Positions 33,584 to 45,340 of a stretch of DNA of 64,000 bases are shown piece by piece. Every line of letters begins with the position of its first letter. The stretch's first letter is position 1. Location: assembly GCF_052857255.1 (NCBI RefSeq), contig NW_027526485.1, positions 124,001-188,000 on the forward strand. The letters are read 5' to 3'. The notes below the pieces were generated by a model. The model did no database searches and was not told the DNA's origin. It worked only from the letters and a program-made list of their open reading frames with translations. Source of the DNA: Amblyomma americanum (taxonomy: Eukaryota > Arthropoda > Arachnida > Ixodida > Ixodidae). The translations under genes were made by a program, and so were the position numbers.

Positions 33584-35214
33584 CTAGACGACGGTTCGGA
33601 CAACCTGTCTGGACATCGGTGCCATGGACGTGGCCATTAAAGTGGCAACGTGACGCTCTCGCTGCCAGTGCGGGCACGCTTGGTCAATGGCTGCATGCCG
33701 CTCCCCGCAGTTAATGCAGCGGGGCTTCCTCGCGCAGGTACCAGGCTCGTGCGGCCCGCCGCAGCGCGTGCATCGGGCAGGAGCACGACACACCTCAGTG
33801 GCATGCCCCAGGCTGGCGCACTTGGCACACTGGAGCGGCCGGGGACGGCAGGGGCGGACCGCGAGCCTGCGCTTGAATATGGTGATGAACGCCGGGGGTG
33901 TCGGCGCCGCAAAACGGAGAGCGAGTTTGCTGCACGACAGAGACGCCGACACCATCGGTACCGTTGACTCCGCCGCCGCTAGCAGCTACTCCGCCGTCCT
34001 GCGCCCGTCCACACCGAAGACCAGGCTGGAGCTTTGATTCCGAGGAGGAGGCTCCTTGGCGCAGACCGGCACGCCGCAGATGACGGCTGTGGCTAGCAGG
34101 GCCTGGAGAGCATCGCTGCTCCCCGCGTCCACTGCCACCACATTCCGCCGAATGTTTACCCGGAGGGCGAGGACGCCCGGGCGGGATCCGATCTCCTCGG
34201 CCAAGTCCTAGCCCTGTTCCCTGGTGAAGGCGGTGCCCCGGTTCGCCGGCCGAAACAGCACCGTCCCCACCAGGCTGGACGGGACCTCCACGGCGGCCGC
34301 GGCTCGCTCCAGGGCAGCTCTCCGACGCCGCTGCGCCTTGGTAGTGATAATGCGCCACGGGACCAGGCTGACCCCAGCATCAGCGTCGCCGCTGTCTGCG
34401 GCGCATTGCTGCGGCGCGCCGCGGAGTTGGGCGCGCTCGCTGCCAGCAGACGAAGCCCCAGCCGCAGCCTGATCTCGTGCTCCGGGATTTGATGAGGTCG
34501 CACCCGGTTTTCTTCCGGACGCCGTCGCCCCAGCAGCAACAGCAGCAGTATCAGCAGCAGGCTGGAGGTGGGCTCCATGGGGCTCGTGCTGCGAAGGCCC
34601 TGCTCCTTCGAGTGTGGAGGGAGAGGGAACAGTGACGATGGGGGGGCTTCGGGCTTCCCGCTTTGCCACCGCGATGTCCCTTTTGGTTTCCGAGTCCCTC
34701 GCCTCCTCGGACCCCGTTGAGCGTCGCCGTTTCCGGAGAGCTGACTTGTCCATTGGGGAGCAGATGCTCTCCTCGGCTGAGTTGTCCGCAGTGTGCCTGC
34801 AGCAGCAGCATCAGGGGGAGAGGGCATCACAGCCGGTTCCCCAGGTGTAGAAATGGCGGCAGTAAGCGCAGGGGTGGCCAGAGGCGGGGAGGGAGCCGCC
34901 GTGGAGTTCTGCGTCTGGTGAGCGAGCGCCATGGCGTCCCTCAAGGCTAGAACGCGTGGGTCCGCCGGCGACACGTCCAAGGTCCCGATGACGGACTCGA
35001 GGTTCTCCGAGGTGGTGATGAGCGCCGCCGTCAGGCACCTCACCGTGTCCCGCAGATCAGCGATCTCGGCCTGCATTCGCCGAATGGTGCTGGACGACCT
35101 TGTTCTGGATGGCGTTCGTCTCCGTGATCGTCAGCATGAGCGGCCTGCCCTGCGTTGCTCATTGTCACCGCCGAACACAGGTCTTCGCTCGTTCACGGTG
35201 TCTATGGCCTCCAT
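33584..35214 (-). pseudogene. LINE ORF1 (gag-like) with three zinc knuckles (minus copy)
   Basis: The proposed start is the ATG at 35214 on the minus strand ('MEAIDTVNERRPVFGG'), which hits a stop after about 30 codons. The frame at 34156-35076 continues with a leucine-rich 'ADLRDTVRCLTAAL' segment and a Pro/Ser/Arg-rich middle. The 33584-33955 frame carries three knuckles: 'CAKCASLGHATEVC', 'CTRCGGPHEPGTC' and 'CINCGERHAAIDQAC' (CX2CX4HX4C, CX2CX3HX4C, CX2CX3HX6C). Frames change several times between. The protein would coat the LINE RNA. The three-knuckle pattern is usual for I-group ORF1. Confidence 0.75.
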
Positions 35215-35330
35215 GGGGAGACCCCGCAACGCCGCGAAGCTTTAGGGCCAGCGTCCGAAGGAGCAGAGAGCTAAAAAACGTGTCCGCTCGCTTCAAGCGC
35301 CCGCCGAAGAATCCCACCGGCGTTTGATGA

Positions 35331-35605
35331 AAATTTGGTTTTGGGGGAAAAATGGCGCAGTATCTGTCTCACAGTAACGGCAGACACCTGAACCATGCCG
35401 TAATGGAAGGGATGGAGGAGAGACTGAGAGAAGAAAGGAAGAAAGAGGGGCCGTAGTGGAGTGCTACGGAAAAATTTCGACCACCTGGGGATCTTTAACC
35501 TGCACTGACATGGCACAGCGCACTGGCGCCGTAGCGTTTGGCCTCCATTGAAAGGCAGCCGCCGAGGTCGGGTTCGGACCTACGTACTCCTCCGCATCCT
35601 GGGCT
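35331..35605 (-). mobile_element. tRNA-derived SINE, long-tail subtype, degraded head
   Basis: On the minus strand the body ('GCAGGTTAAAGATCCCCAGG', 'TGGTCGAAATTTTTCCG') and the tail ('AGACAGATACTGCGCCATTT') are clear. The B box is degenerate (near 35565-35580) and the A-box part is missing. It sits next to the 5' end of the minus-strand LINE. Confidence 0.85.
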
Positions 35606-36440
35606 GGAACGATTGACCTTGTGTACGCAGCATTGATACAACTGCGTGTTACTTTACCGATCATCGGGCAGTGTTTATCTCTGCCAAATCAATTCAATAA
35701 ATAACGTGTCTCACCGCATACTTTTTGAATGCTTAACATTTTAATCACCACAACCTCAACAGCATGTGTAACCTGCGGGGAACTTCAGCTCTCGCTACGT
35801 ATATCCTTGCATAGCTTAGCTAAGCCACTGCTAATGTTTTTAAAGCGAAAGCTATACTATGACAGCCAGCGAGCCATTTCTGCTCGGCGAGCCGTATGCC
35901 GTATATAGGTAGCCGTATGCCGTATGCGCTAGCCGACGAATGACCTTGAGCCGCCGTTGCCTAGCAACGCCGCAGCCGCGCTCCAACAGATGACGCCGCC
36001 GTCAACGCCGCTGCCGTCACGCTCGCTCCACCAGATGTTCTCCACTGAGGTAGAGAGAGAGGAGGTGTTACCTCCCGGTGATGTATATATATGCGCTTCG
36101 CGTCAGTGTAGGAGGTGGCTCTGACACCACCATGATATCTGATACTTGATTTAATATCTGATGCGGGTCCTTGGACTCAAGATATTAAACTTATTTTCGA
36201 ATATCTCCGAGTGCTGGGCTTGAAGCACTCCGGCACGGGTCTGTCCGGTACTGCACTGCCTCCCGGATCGGCCCTGGGCATATTAGCGCGCGCCTTTTTT
36301 TCTATCGTTGCTCTTCTATCCTTTAACTCTCCTACTTCCAGCACGCAACAGCGACTGTGGCTGGGCTTGAGCCAGTAGGCAGGAACGTGCACTTTCCTTT
36401 TGTTCCTTCCTATCAACAACAGCAGCACCAGAAGTGTATT
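35606..36440. other. Spacer between the two inverted LINE copies
   Basis: It contains a small direct repeat of AGCCGTATGCCGTAT (about 35889 and 35909). From about 36180-36435 there is a mixed GC/T-rich stretch ending in 'CAACAACAGCAGCACCAGAAG', directly before the truncated LINE. That stretch may be the 3' end of another element, but no coding part is present. No gene is supported. Confidence 0.45.
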
Positions 36441-38995
36441 GTAGGCCAGTGGCATTAACATCGGCGGCAGGTAACCTCATGGAGCATATGGCGTTGCAGC
36501 GTCTGAACGAGCGGGCTGGGGAGGCTGATTTGTTTGACGAACGGCAGACGGGTTTCCGTGGGATGCGGTGCACGGCTGACTCTATATCGGACGTTGTTAC
36601 AGCGCTGAAGCATGCCAGGGCAGCAGGCCAGGTTGCGCTGCTGCTGCTACTGGACGTCTCGGGCGCTTTTGACAACGTTCACCGCGCACCAATTCTCGCG
36701 GTGCTTGAGGGGGCTTGTGTGAGCGGGCGCCTTTTGCGATACGTTCATGGCTTCCTGAGCGGGCGCACCATGCGTGTACGAGTAGGGAGTAAGCTCTCCA
36801 AGTCTCGCCCGGTCGACATGGGCGTGCCGCAGGGCTCTCTCCTATCACCATTTCTGTTTAATGTGGCCATGTCGGTGGTGCCGGCCTCCCTCAACACGAG
36901 CGGGCGACATCATGTATACATGTCCATATATGCAGACGACATAGCTCTGTGGTGCCGGGGACCACCGGGCGAGGCGTTCCGCGTGCGGGGGTGCCTTCAG
37001 GGAGCCCTGACCGCAATCGATGCCAGCTTGCGCGGACTTGGTCTGTCGCTGAGCGCCGACAAATCGGTGGCCATGGCCTGCGTTTCGCGCTCGCGCGCGC
37101 ACCTTGCGCCACTGTCACTGGACGGGACTCCGATTCCTTGGCGTAAATCGGTGCGGTACGTTGGCCTGGACATCTACTGGCGCCTTTCCTTCCGCCCCGC
37201 GGCGACCAAGGCCTGTCTGCAGATGAAGAGGATCACCGCCGCCGTGAACAAGCTCACCGCTCGAGGCCAGGGCATCTCCCAGCAAGCCGCGCTGCGTCTA
37301 TACAATGCCGCAGCTTTGGGGGCAGTGCTCTATGCGCTGCCGCTCGTCACGGTGCGCAAGCCGTGCTGGAAGAAGCTCGAGCTTCAGCACCGCAAGTCCC
37401 TGCGCGTGTGCCTAGGCCTGCCCCAAAAACTCGCAGTGCGCCGCAACGTTGGCCGAGGCAGGAGCGTGGCCCCTTGAGCTCCAAGCAGCGCGCAGGGCAC
37501 TGAATCACATCGACCGGCTTCACCGCGCACCGGACGGCGGCTCGCTGCTGCAGCGTATGCGCTCGCACCCGCGCTCACGAATGGGCGCGGCGATGCTCGA
37601 GTATGAGCAATTGACCCAAGGCCCACCCCCCTACGGCTCCTGCGCGCCCTGGCCTGCTGCCTCGGAGGTACAGCGAGAGATCGTCGGCATCGCAGGAAAG
37701 CGGAGCACACCCCTCTGCGCTGTGCAGCAGCTGGCCAGAGCCGTCATACACGAGGAGCTCCAGGACCATCTCCTCGTGTACACCGACGGCTAAGTGGCCC
37801 GCGACAGCTGCTCCCTTGCTGCGGCGGCCACCATCCCCGCCCTGCGACTGCACAGCCAGCAACACGCAGCCTTCCTGGGCTCCTCCACCACAGCGGAGTC
37901 TGATGGGGATCCGGCTCGGGCTGGACCTGCTGCTCACCCTCGGCCCTCCGCCGCCCAGGAGTGCTCTGCTGTGCGACTCCGGCGCCGCCCTCAGCCGCCT
38001 GCAATCTAACGGCCGCGGTACCCCACTAGTGCGGGAAATTCCGCTCGCGCATCGAGCGCCTCGCGCAGAGAGGTTGTCCCGTGCGTGCACAGTGGGTGCC
38101 CGGTCACTGCGGCATCGCCGGCAACGAAGAAGCTGACGACCTCGCGACCGCTGCACACCAACTACCTGCCAGCGATCTGCCCCTTACGCTGGAGGACGTG
38201 CGTGCGGCCATTCACGACCGTCTCCGAAAGCAGCACCCCGACCCACGCATCGCGGGAGGTGAGCGCATCGACAGTGTCACCGGCTGTCGCGCACTTACAC
38301 GGTCACAACGTGCAATGATCCTCCGCGCGCGCATTGGCTGCGTGTGGCCCGGGGAACGACGGGTGCGTCACGGAATCGCGACGAGTGATGTGTGTGACGG
38401 ATGCGGTGCAGTGGAAACACTAGAACATCTGCTCCTTCGCTGCTCCGCGTTCGCCGATGCTCCTCGCGATATGCTCGCGGCCTATAGGGCGCAGGGCATA
38501 CTACCAGACTCATCAAGACGCTATTGTGGCCGCAGGGCAGTGCGCGCACTCGTGAGCGAACTTAGTGAGCCTCTGTGCATTCCTCGAACACACGGGCTTG
38601 ACGTCCCGTCTGTTCTCCGTCAGGTAGTTACACGCAGTGACCGAACGCTCCGCGAGCTCTACCTTGAACGATTAATAACTGGACGCCCCACTCCAGTTGT
38701 AACCTACACAGTGCTGTGCGCGATGTGTGTGATTTAATTCCTCTAAATTGAACTAATCACGCGCACAACCTGGACACATTTCTTATTGTGTAAATAGTTT
38801 TGTACATATTACTTCTCCCCCTCCTCTATTCCTGTCCCCTCACCTCTTTCATTTCATTTCTCCATTCTGCCTCCTGTCCTTTATTTCCGCTGCCCCAGCT
38901 CAGGTGCTTTCAGTATCGATGGCAGATGCCGGGCTAGCAAAAATTTTTTCCTTCCTTTTTACTATTATTTTTAATAAAACCACTACCACCACCAG
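36441..38995 (+). mobile_element. I-group LINE, 5'-truncated plus-strand copy
   Basis: It is nearly identical to the minus-strand LINE from 'GGCCAGTGGCATTAACATCGG' onward, beginning inside the RT fingers, so it is 5'-truncated. It runs through RT, RNase H and the 3' UTR and ends with AATAAAACCACTACCACCACC. Around 38808-38820 it carries the sequence that is interrupted by the gypsy element in the other copy. Indels and a stop break the coding region. Confidence 0.92.
36443..38737 (+). pseudogene. LINE RT and RNase H (plus copy), frameshifted
   Basis: The first frame (to 37477) gives 'LLLLLDVSGAFDNVH', 'VDMGVPQGSLLSPFLFNVAM' (motif B intact, unlike the other copy) and 'YADDIALWC'. A shift near 37430-37450 moves to another frame, which runs to a TAA at 37791-37793 right after 'LLVYTDG' at the start of RNase H. 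'LLCDSGAALSRLQ' is in a third frame. 'RAQWVPGHCGIAGNEEADDL' and the Cys/His end 'CDGCGAVETLEHLLLRC' are in the 38081-38737 frame. All catalytic motifs survive, but in three frames. Confidence 0.88.
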
Positions 38996-39549
38996 TCGTT
39001 GTGGAGAGCGTTAAAGAGTCGCGAGAACGCAGAACGAGGAAGAGACAACGCGCTTAACAGATGCAAGAAGAACGCGGCGCACGACTTGAGAAGCGTCGTA
39101 ACGAAGATGCGGCTGGAAGTGATGCCACGTCCCGGAGTGACTCCTCAGCTGTGGAAGAGACCGGCTTGAATTCTCGAAAGCGTGGGAATGAGACGCTGCG
39201 TAAACGACGGGCAGAGGAAAGGAAGTTTCCGCAATTCAACTAGGGTTAACCAGCGCTAAACCATAGCCAATTTTTTTTCTTCTTTTAACTTCCGCTTTTT
39301 TTAGTCAAACCTTAAAGTGCATCGACCGGATACATGAAGGTTTGTGGACCACCGGGAACCCAAATTCCGACGTAGAGGACCGCTTTTCCCGAATTTAGAG
39401 GACTTTGTCTGCCGAGAGGAGCGTCCGCTGCTGGGCCTAACGTCGACTTCGGCCTTAGCGGGGGAGCGATAGGCCCAGCCCGAGCCTCGGTGAAGCAGCC
39501 AGCGGAACATCGAACCATCGGAGATTAGGCAAGTGAGCATTGACCTAAG
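38996..39549 (+). other. Region upstream of the I-clade LINE, with a small charged ORF
   Basis: A 60-codon plus-strand frame (39061-39243) is rich in Arg/Glu ('RRNEDAAGSDATSRSD', 'LRKRRAEERK') and ends just before a T-rich stretch. I do not recognise it. The rest may be the 5' leader of the LINE that follows. Confidence 0.35.
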
Positions 39550-41619
39550 ATGATTACCAGTATGTGTGTAGAGGTGGACGGCATCGAAACTCCGCCAGAC
39601 CAGTGCACAAGATTACAAGGCTGGAAAACTGCCTGGAAAATCCCGTGCTTCAAACGAGCCAAGATGGCGCCAAGGCCACGGCTGATGTCAACTGCCGAAG
39701 CAACAGCCACGGCGGTGGCGCCACTGGCAGCGATAACTTCACTTAAGGCCGGAACGTGTAAATAAGGGCAAATTGATGAAGGGGCGCGCGCATGTCAGAC
39801 TCCGCGCGGCGACATAAAGATTGTGTTAAAACCACGAGGCGGGCTTCGCGTGAGCGACGTGACCCGCGTTGAACTAAGTCGTGCAATTGCGGCCGCGACA
39901 CAGATACCGGCCAATGAAACATGTCAGGACGTCATGTGCCCAAACCTCCAGCAGAATACCGTCGTGGTGAGCATCTCCAAAAAGAGAGCATTCCGACCTG
40001 TACGCTCGAGCAGGAAGAATCGACATACGCGGCACGGTGCACGAAACAAGTACCTACGAAGCGGCCCCCCACGGCATGATGAAGGGCATCATAAAGGGCA
40101 TCCCGCACGACTATACGGCCCAGGAGATTCAGGACAATGTAGTGCGCAAGCTTCACCCAACAGCCCTACAGGCGAACCGAATCGGTAAGACCCGATCAGT
40201 CGTCATTGCCTTCTAAGGGCAAAAAGTACACATTATGTGAGATACGGTAATCTGCTCACGGAGTGCACGTTGCGCAGAAAAGAAGTCGACGTATGCTATG
40301 CGTGCGGAAGAGTGTTCCACAAAATGGACGTGTGCGCGGATCCTTCGAACACGATCTGCAGAGGGTGCGGAGTCTCCAACCCCGCCGAAGAGCACGCGTG
40401 TGTCCCGAAGTGTGGCTTGTGCGGAGGCAAACACCAGACCGCGAATAAGGCCTGCAAAGCACGCTTCAAGATGCCCTACGTCGTCCGCCATCGTAGCTGG
40501 AAACGGCGCCGAGCGGAGGAACACAGCGCTTTGTATGTCTCCTTCTATGCCGCGTCCTTCGTGCCCTGTGCCTTCAGTTAATACCATGTACCGACTAGAC
40601 CATACAAACACCTTATCGGAGGAAGAACACGCCGGGAGAAGGAACCGAGACAATAGAGGTCCTTCAGGCGGACCCCGATGTAGCTCTTTGAAATAACTGG
40701 GCGGTCACACACGCCAGGCTACAGCAGCAAAAACAGTGGCGGCGAAAACGGCCGCCACAGTCGCTCCGATCGAATACACTATCCGGGGGCGGCAACGGCT
40801 GCGGCAACCGGCGCTCGCGCTTCCGGGCCAGTTCGAGATCCGGGCCAGTTCGAGGGCCCCGAGCGAGTCAACCGGACGCCGAGAGATCACCGAGAAAAGC
40901 GTGGGCTGGAGACAACTGGTCGCCCGTCGCTCGAACCAGCGACACCGAATTCAAAGCCCTCATTGCTCTCAATCCCTTTTCCCACAAGCGAATCCGCAAA
41001 AGACAGTAGCGAAGTGATATAGCTTAACAGGTTCATAGAGCGCCAAAACGCTAAGATCCAGGAGCAGTACGCCCGAATACGCATATGAATCAGATCAAAA
41101 CGCTGGAGAGTAACGGCAGCTCGGCAAATGCAAGACCTCAAAACAACCGCACGGCGGCAAGCAACGCCGCAGGCTTGCGCAGGGGGCCGCGGAGGGGCCC
41201 CCTCGCCCCGCCTAGAGCGGGCAGCGGGAGAGGCTGGGGCCACACAGCGTTCATCAAATAATCAAGAGGGGATGGACGCCGAAGAGAACCCCGCGAGCGG
41301 TGAGGAAGCGCCGACCGCAGAAATCGCGACCACGACAACGGCACAGATCCCGCGAGAAGAGCTGACGGCCATTTTGGTTGCAATTTCCCAACATAACACA
41401 AGGCTAGGCAAAATGGACGCCCGAATCGAAGCTTTAGAAAGTCAGCCTGACAAGCCATCGGTGAGACGCAAGCTCCTAGCGACAAAAGTAGGCTCAACAT
41501 CGGTAAGGAACCGCTTCGCGTCCGTGAAAAATGAGCGGACCAAAAAAATCAAAGACGCGATCGCGAGAAGGCGCAATCGACTCAAGACGTCCAAGAAGTA
41601 TGATTCAGAGGCCAAGTAA
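39550..41619 (+). pseudogene. I-clade LINE ORF1 (gag-like), broken
   Basis: It starts 'MITSMCVEVDGIETPPDQCT' (ATG at 39550) and continues through 'VLKPRGGLRVSDVTRVEL' and 'CPNLQQNTVVVS' (39823-39990), a typical I-clade ORF1 order. Frame shifts follow. The 40237-40581 frame contains 'CYACGRVFHKMDVC' (CX2CX4HX4C), 'CRGCGVSNPAEEHAC' and 'CGLCGGKHQTANKAC', then 'RFKMPYVVRHRSWKRR'. The final part (41128-41619) has a coiled-coil-like stretch ('TAILVAISQHNTRLGKMDAR') and a lysine-rich end. RNA binding is the expected role. Several shifts and stops make it inactive. Confidence 0.75.
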
Positions 41620-41654
41620 AAGACACAAGAAGAAGACAGGGGGGGGGGGGGGAC

Positions 41655-44600
41655 GCCACCGTAGTTTACCAATGAAACTGCCGTGGGGCTTGCAACAAAG
41701 AAGCAGAAATAATGTTACACGTTGACGGGCAAGAAAACAAGCCCGATGTAATTGCTCTACAGGAAACAAACAGGAAATCAAGACTCCCAGGGTACGTCAC
41801 TTACACGGACCCCACGGAGAACGGAACGGCGATGCTCGTACGCAGCAAGGTGGCGGCAACTGAACATATCAAGGCGCAGGGAGGGTGCGAGCACACGCTG
41901 GTCGAAATGCATGCCAGAAAATTTGGCAGCTCGGACAATTTATTTGTAATCAGCGCGTACTGCCGGCCGTCACAGCGGCAGTACGAATTTGACCGCATCC
42001 TGAGCCAGGCGAACGGGCTGGAGGGGACAAGGCCGCTCCTGTTCCTCGGTGACTTTAATGCCCGTCACACAGCGTGGGGCTGTATGGTTAAGTCCAAGAG
42101 AGGAAAAGCATCGGCCAAAGCAATGGAGGATCACGAAATGGCGCTCCTGAACGAGCCGGACGTAACCAGCAGAAGAGGCAACAGTGCCACGAGGGACAAC
42201 ACGCCAGACCTGTCGTGGTTGTCGGGCACGCTAGATGTCTCCTGGAAAAGCGAAGATGTGGACCTGCGGTCTGACTGCAGCTTGATCGGCATCACGATCC
42301 GAGGCTCTCGTGATCATGCTGTTATGGGGACTGCGCGGATCACGGATTCGGGCAAGATGACAAAGTTTACTCAAGATCAAGAAGAGGCGTCTGAGGAAGG
42401 AACACAACAGACCTACACCTAATGGGCGAAGGACCAGAAGATGGCCCTCCAAACATTTGTCCAAGAAATTGCAACGACGTCACAGACACCGTATGTGGAC
42501 GCCAGACTCGCCCACATGTGGGCGGCCCGGCACTCGTTAACGCGGGAGTGGCAGCGTCAGAGACACAACAGAAAGCTGGTGAAGCGCATTGCAGTCTTGA
42601 ACAAACAGATCGCCGAGCACGCGGCCAAACTATGTAGGGAGAATTGGCTGAAGACCTGCGATGGTCCGCAGGGCAAGCTCTCGACGTGCTAGACGTGGTG
42701 TCTGTTGAGGCATCTGATCGACCCGCTGATTAGCAAAACTGGGACCAATCGCGCCCTCGCGAAAGTATTGAACACGTACAAGGGAGACGGCCGCAGACTC
42801 CTGAAAGACTCATGACTGAAGAAAAAGGAACCTCGACCAAAAGGTTGTTGTTTAAAACGAAGACGTTTCGGCTTCCATACGGAAGCCTTGATCACTCCTG
42901 GAGGCGAACTACCCAAAGATAGAGAAGGGCCAGTACCCGGTGCCCTAGAGGTACGACGGACACGACAACGAGCAGCTGGACCGGCCGTCTACCATGACGA
43001 AACTGTGGACAGCGTTAGATGAAAGTAACAAGACAAGTTCACCCGGCAGCGACGCCATGTCTAACAAACTACTCAACAACATGAGCGGACAAGCGCACCC
43101 TCTTAGAGCACATCAAGGAAGCCTGGGAGAGCTCGCGGTTGCCGCAGGAATGAAAAGACGCCCAGGTCCGCTTCACTCCAAACCTCGGCAAGGCCCTCAC
43201 GATAGACAACATGCGGCCCATCTCCCTCACGTCGTTCGTGGGAAAGGTGATGGAGCGCATCTTTCTTCGCCGGCTGCAGAAGCACCTTGAAGGAACGGAT
43301 CAGATGACGGAGGTGATGTACGGCTTCAGGCAACATTTCAGCACTCAAGACGCGATGATCCCACTCCACGAACTGGTCGTCAAACCGGCAATGAGGCACG
43401 CGAAGCGCGGGATACACGCCCTCAACCTGAAGGGAGCGTTTGACAATGTGTCCCACGTGAGCGTGTTGCAGTCTGAATAAGACCAGGTGTGGCCGAAAGA
43501 CATTAGGAGCACATAAAATATTTTCTGTCAAACCCAATGGCGACCATCAGGATAGGGAGGAGAAGTCGGACCCTGTAAAGGTCGGCAATAGGGGCACCCC
43601 TCAGGGATCGGTCTTGTCGCCCCTGCACTTTAATCTGGCCCTCCTGATCTCCTCAAGCGAATAGAAGGCATGGACCACACTTTCTACGCCGACGATATTA
43701 CTGTGTGGACGGCCCGAGCCGGGTTCCATGCCTGTATGGATGAAGCCTTGCAGTGGGAGGCAACTACCGTGCACGAGTACGCAAAGTTGTGCGGACTGAG
43801 CTGCGCTCCCCAGAAATCAGAGCTGCTCATGATCCAACCGGGAAAATTCAAGGAGCTGCCGCCGAACGTGATCATCACCGTCGGCGGAACGGCCATCAAG
43901 CCAACACAACAGATTAGGCTTCTCGGCCTACTACTTCAGAACGACGTTAAGGCACACACCGCAGTCACAAATATCAAGATGACAACCGAACAGATATTTA
44001 GTATCATTCGGAGGGTATCTAACAGAAACCGAGGCCTTAAAGAAGACGATGCCATGCGCCCGGTACGCGCGTTCGTCATGTCGCGGGTTACCTACTCCGC
44101 TCCGTACCTCTAGCTGACGAAGGCGAAAAGGGACACCCTAAGCACGATTCTTCGTAAGGCGACGAAGTAAGCACTGGGCATGCCCATACACTCGTCCACG
44201 CAAAGACCGCTAGACATGGGCGCCCACAACAAGGTGGAGGAGCTCATCGAAGCCCACCTCTCTAATCAGAGAATCCAACTGAGTCACACGGAACACGGAC
44301 GAGCCGTCCTACCCAAGATAGGATGGCAGATCGAGCCAGTACCCATTAACGCGGCCCTTCCGGATGCCTGGAAAACAACCATTCCGACTAAACTCCTTCC
44401 CCGGAACATGACGCCGGGGGAGGACGACGAGAGGCGCACCGCGCGGGCCAGAGCCATAGCTCCAAAGCTGAAAGAGAACCCCAGGGTCCTCTACGCGGAG
44501 GCTTCGCTCCGAAAACACAGTCACCGTGCAGCGGTGGTGCCTACGACAAAAAACAGGCTTATCGTCAGCGCGTCCCTGAAGAAAACAGACCCCGCAGTTG

Positions 44601-45208
44601 CCGAAGAAGCGGCTGTGGCCCTCGCACTCGCAGAGCCGATCCTGGACACCGCGGTCACCGACTCAAAGACTGCCTACGGAAGCTTCCGCAGGGGGATAAT
44701 CTTATCTGCGGCCCGAGTCATTCTATCCAAGTGCAAGCCTCCGGGTAGAGCCATATAGCTCGTGCTGGTCCCGGCTCAGTCGCAAGTAGCAGGCAACATC
44801 ATCGCCGACTACCATGACCGAGAAATGTCAACCGGGCCGAGCACGAGCCGGAAGAGCAGCCGCACCCGGTTATCAGCTTTCGGGACATTACCCGGATGTA
44901 CCGAGATTAAAGGTGCAGACTGCCAGAAGCACACCCTAAACTCACCAGGCAAGAACAGACGATCCTGCGTCGAGCGCAGACGGGATCGCTTGCGCATGCG
45001 TACTGATGAACCGCACGTACCCTGCGGAACACGATATGTTCTGTCCTTTCTGGAAAAGAGAAAAGGACACCCAGCCGCACGTCTTGGCAGAGTGCACGGA
45101 AATCAAGACCCCCCTCCTCCCTTCCCGCCAGCACCACCAATCGTCAACCCCTTGAGCGATGGGAGACCTTGTTATCCAGCCCCGCCCTACCGATTCAGCT
45201 CGCACTGA
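41655..45208 (+). pseudogene. I-clade LINE ORF2: endonuclease, RT, RNase H
   Basis: The endonuclease (41712-42422) begins after a stop replacing Trp in the 'QWNCRG' motif. It has 'DVIALQETNR', 'FLGDFNARHTAWG' and 'NTPDLSW', but the last 'SDH' motif reads 'SDCSLI'. RT pieces are 'NMRPISLTSFVGKVMERIFL', 'ALNLKGAFDNVSH' (motif A, where the catalytic Asp is Asn), 'NRGTPQGSVLSPLHFN' and 'TFYADDITVW' (YADD kept). The thumb follows, then RNase H remnants (44180-44758: 'VLYAEASLRK', 'TAVTDSKTAYGSFRRG') and a damaged C-terminal Cys/His region. Many frameshifts separate these blocks. The Asn in motif A by itself should abolish polymerase activity. Confidence 0.78.
42812..42893 (-). mobile_element. Small Penelope-like insert with hammerhead-like fold
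   Basis: Within the ORF2 region, ACTC occurs on both sides (42808-42811 and 42894-42897), a possible 4-bp target duplication. The minus strand of the insert begins GATCAAGGCTTCC, forms a 7-bp stem (GGCTTCC/GGAAGCC with loop GTAT) and continues GAAACGTC. This is the arrangement of a type I hammerhead ribozyme: core, helix II, then GAAAC. Penelope-like elements are known to carry hammerhead motifs. The expected CUGAUGA core is not intact here (the string reads GTGATCAA, and its first two bases fall in the putative duplication). Confidence 0.5.
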
Positions 45209-45340
45209 CGGACAGGGGCTAGCAGCCGCATGGAATATATGGGTCCCGTAAATAGGGAACCACCCCGTCTAGCACCTGCGTGCACCACCGATTTATTTAG
45301 GGCCCAGCAAAAGTTGATTCATCATCCTCATTACTTTAGC

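Larger units (their letters stand above)
30445..35250 (-). mobile_element. I-group LINE (RT + RNase H), main part of the split copy
   Basis: The element is on the minus strand, with its 5' end near 35250 and its 3' end at 24342 beyond the gypsy insertion. The order is ORF1 (35214-33584), a short endonuclease stub (33220-33100) fused by deletion to RT (33105-31345), then RNase H and a Cys/His C-terminus (31348-30512). RT plus RNase H places it in the I superfamily (I, LOA or R1-like). The second copy at 36441-38995 shows the same order in the opposite orientation, so the two form a large inverted repeat. Confidence 0.88.
39550..45340 (+). mobile_element. I-clade LINE, near full length, decayed
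   Basis: ORF1 with zinc knuckles (39550-41619) is followed by ORF2 with APE endonuclease, RT, RNase H and a Cys/His C-terminus (41655-45208). A short 3' UTR ends in 'TTGATTCATCATCCTCATTAC' near 45340. Both ORFs are broken many times. A small Penelope-like insert lies at 42812-42893. The coding style (for example 'NMRPISLTSFVGKVMERIFL', 'KGAFDNVSH') is that of the I clade, distinct from the element at 24342-35250. Confidence 0.85.

Noticed and set aside
33795..34358. 187-codon minus-strand frame overlapping ORF1 of the LINE
   Set aside because: It is a shadow frame in GC-rich sequence; the zinc-knuckle frame in the other register is the real one.
39061..39243. Small Arg/Glu-rich ORF as a host gene
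   Set aside because: Only 60 codons, no family recognised, adjacent to a LINE leader; kept only as an unassigned note.
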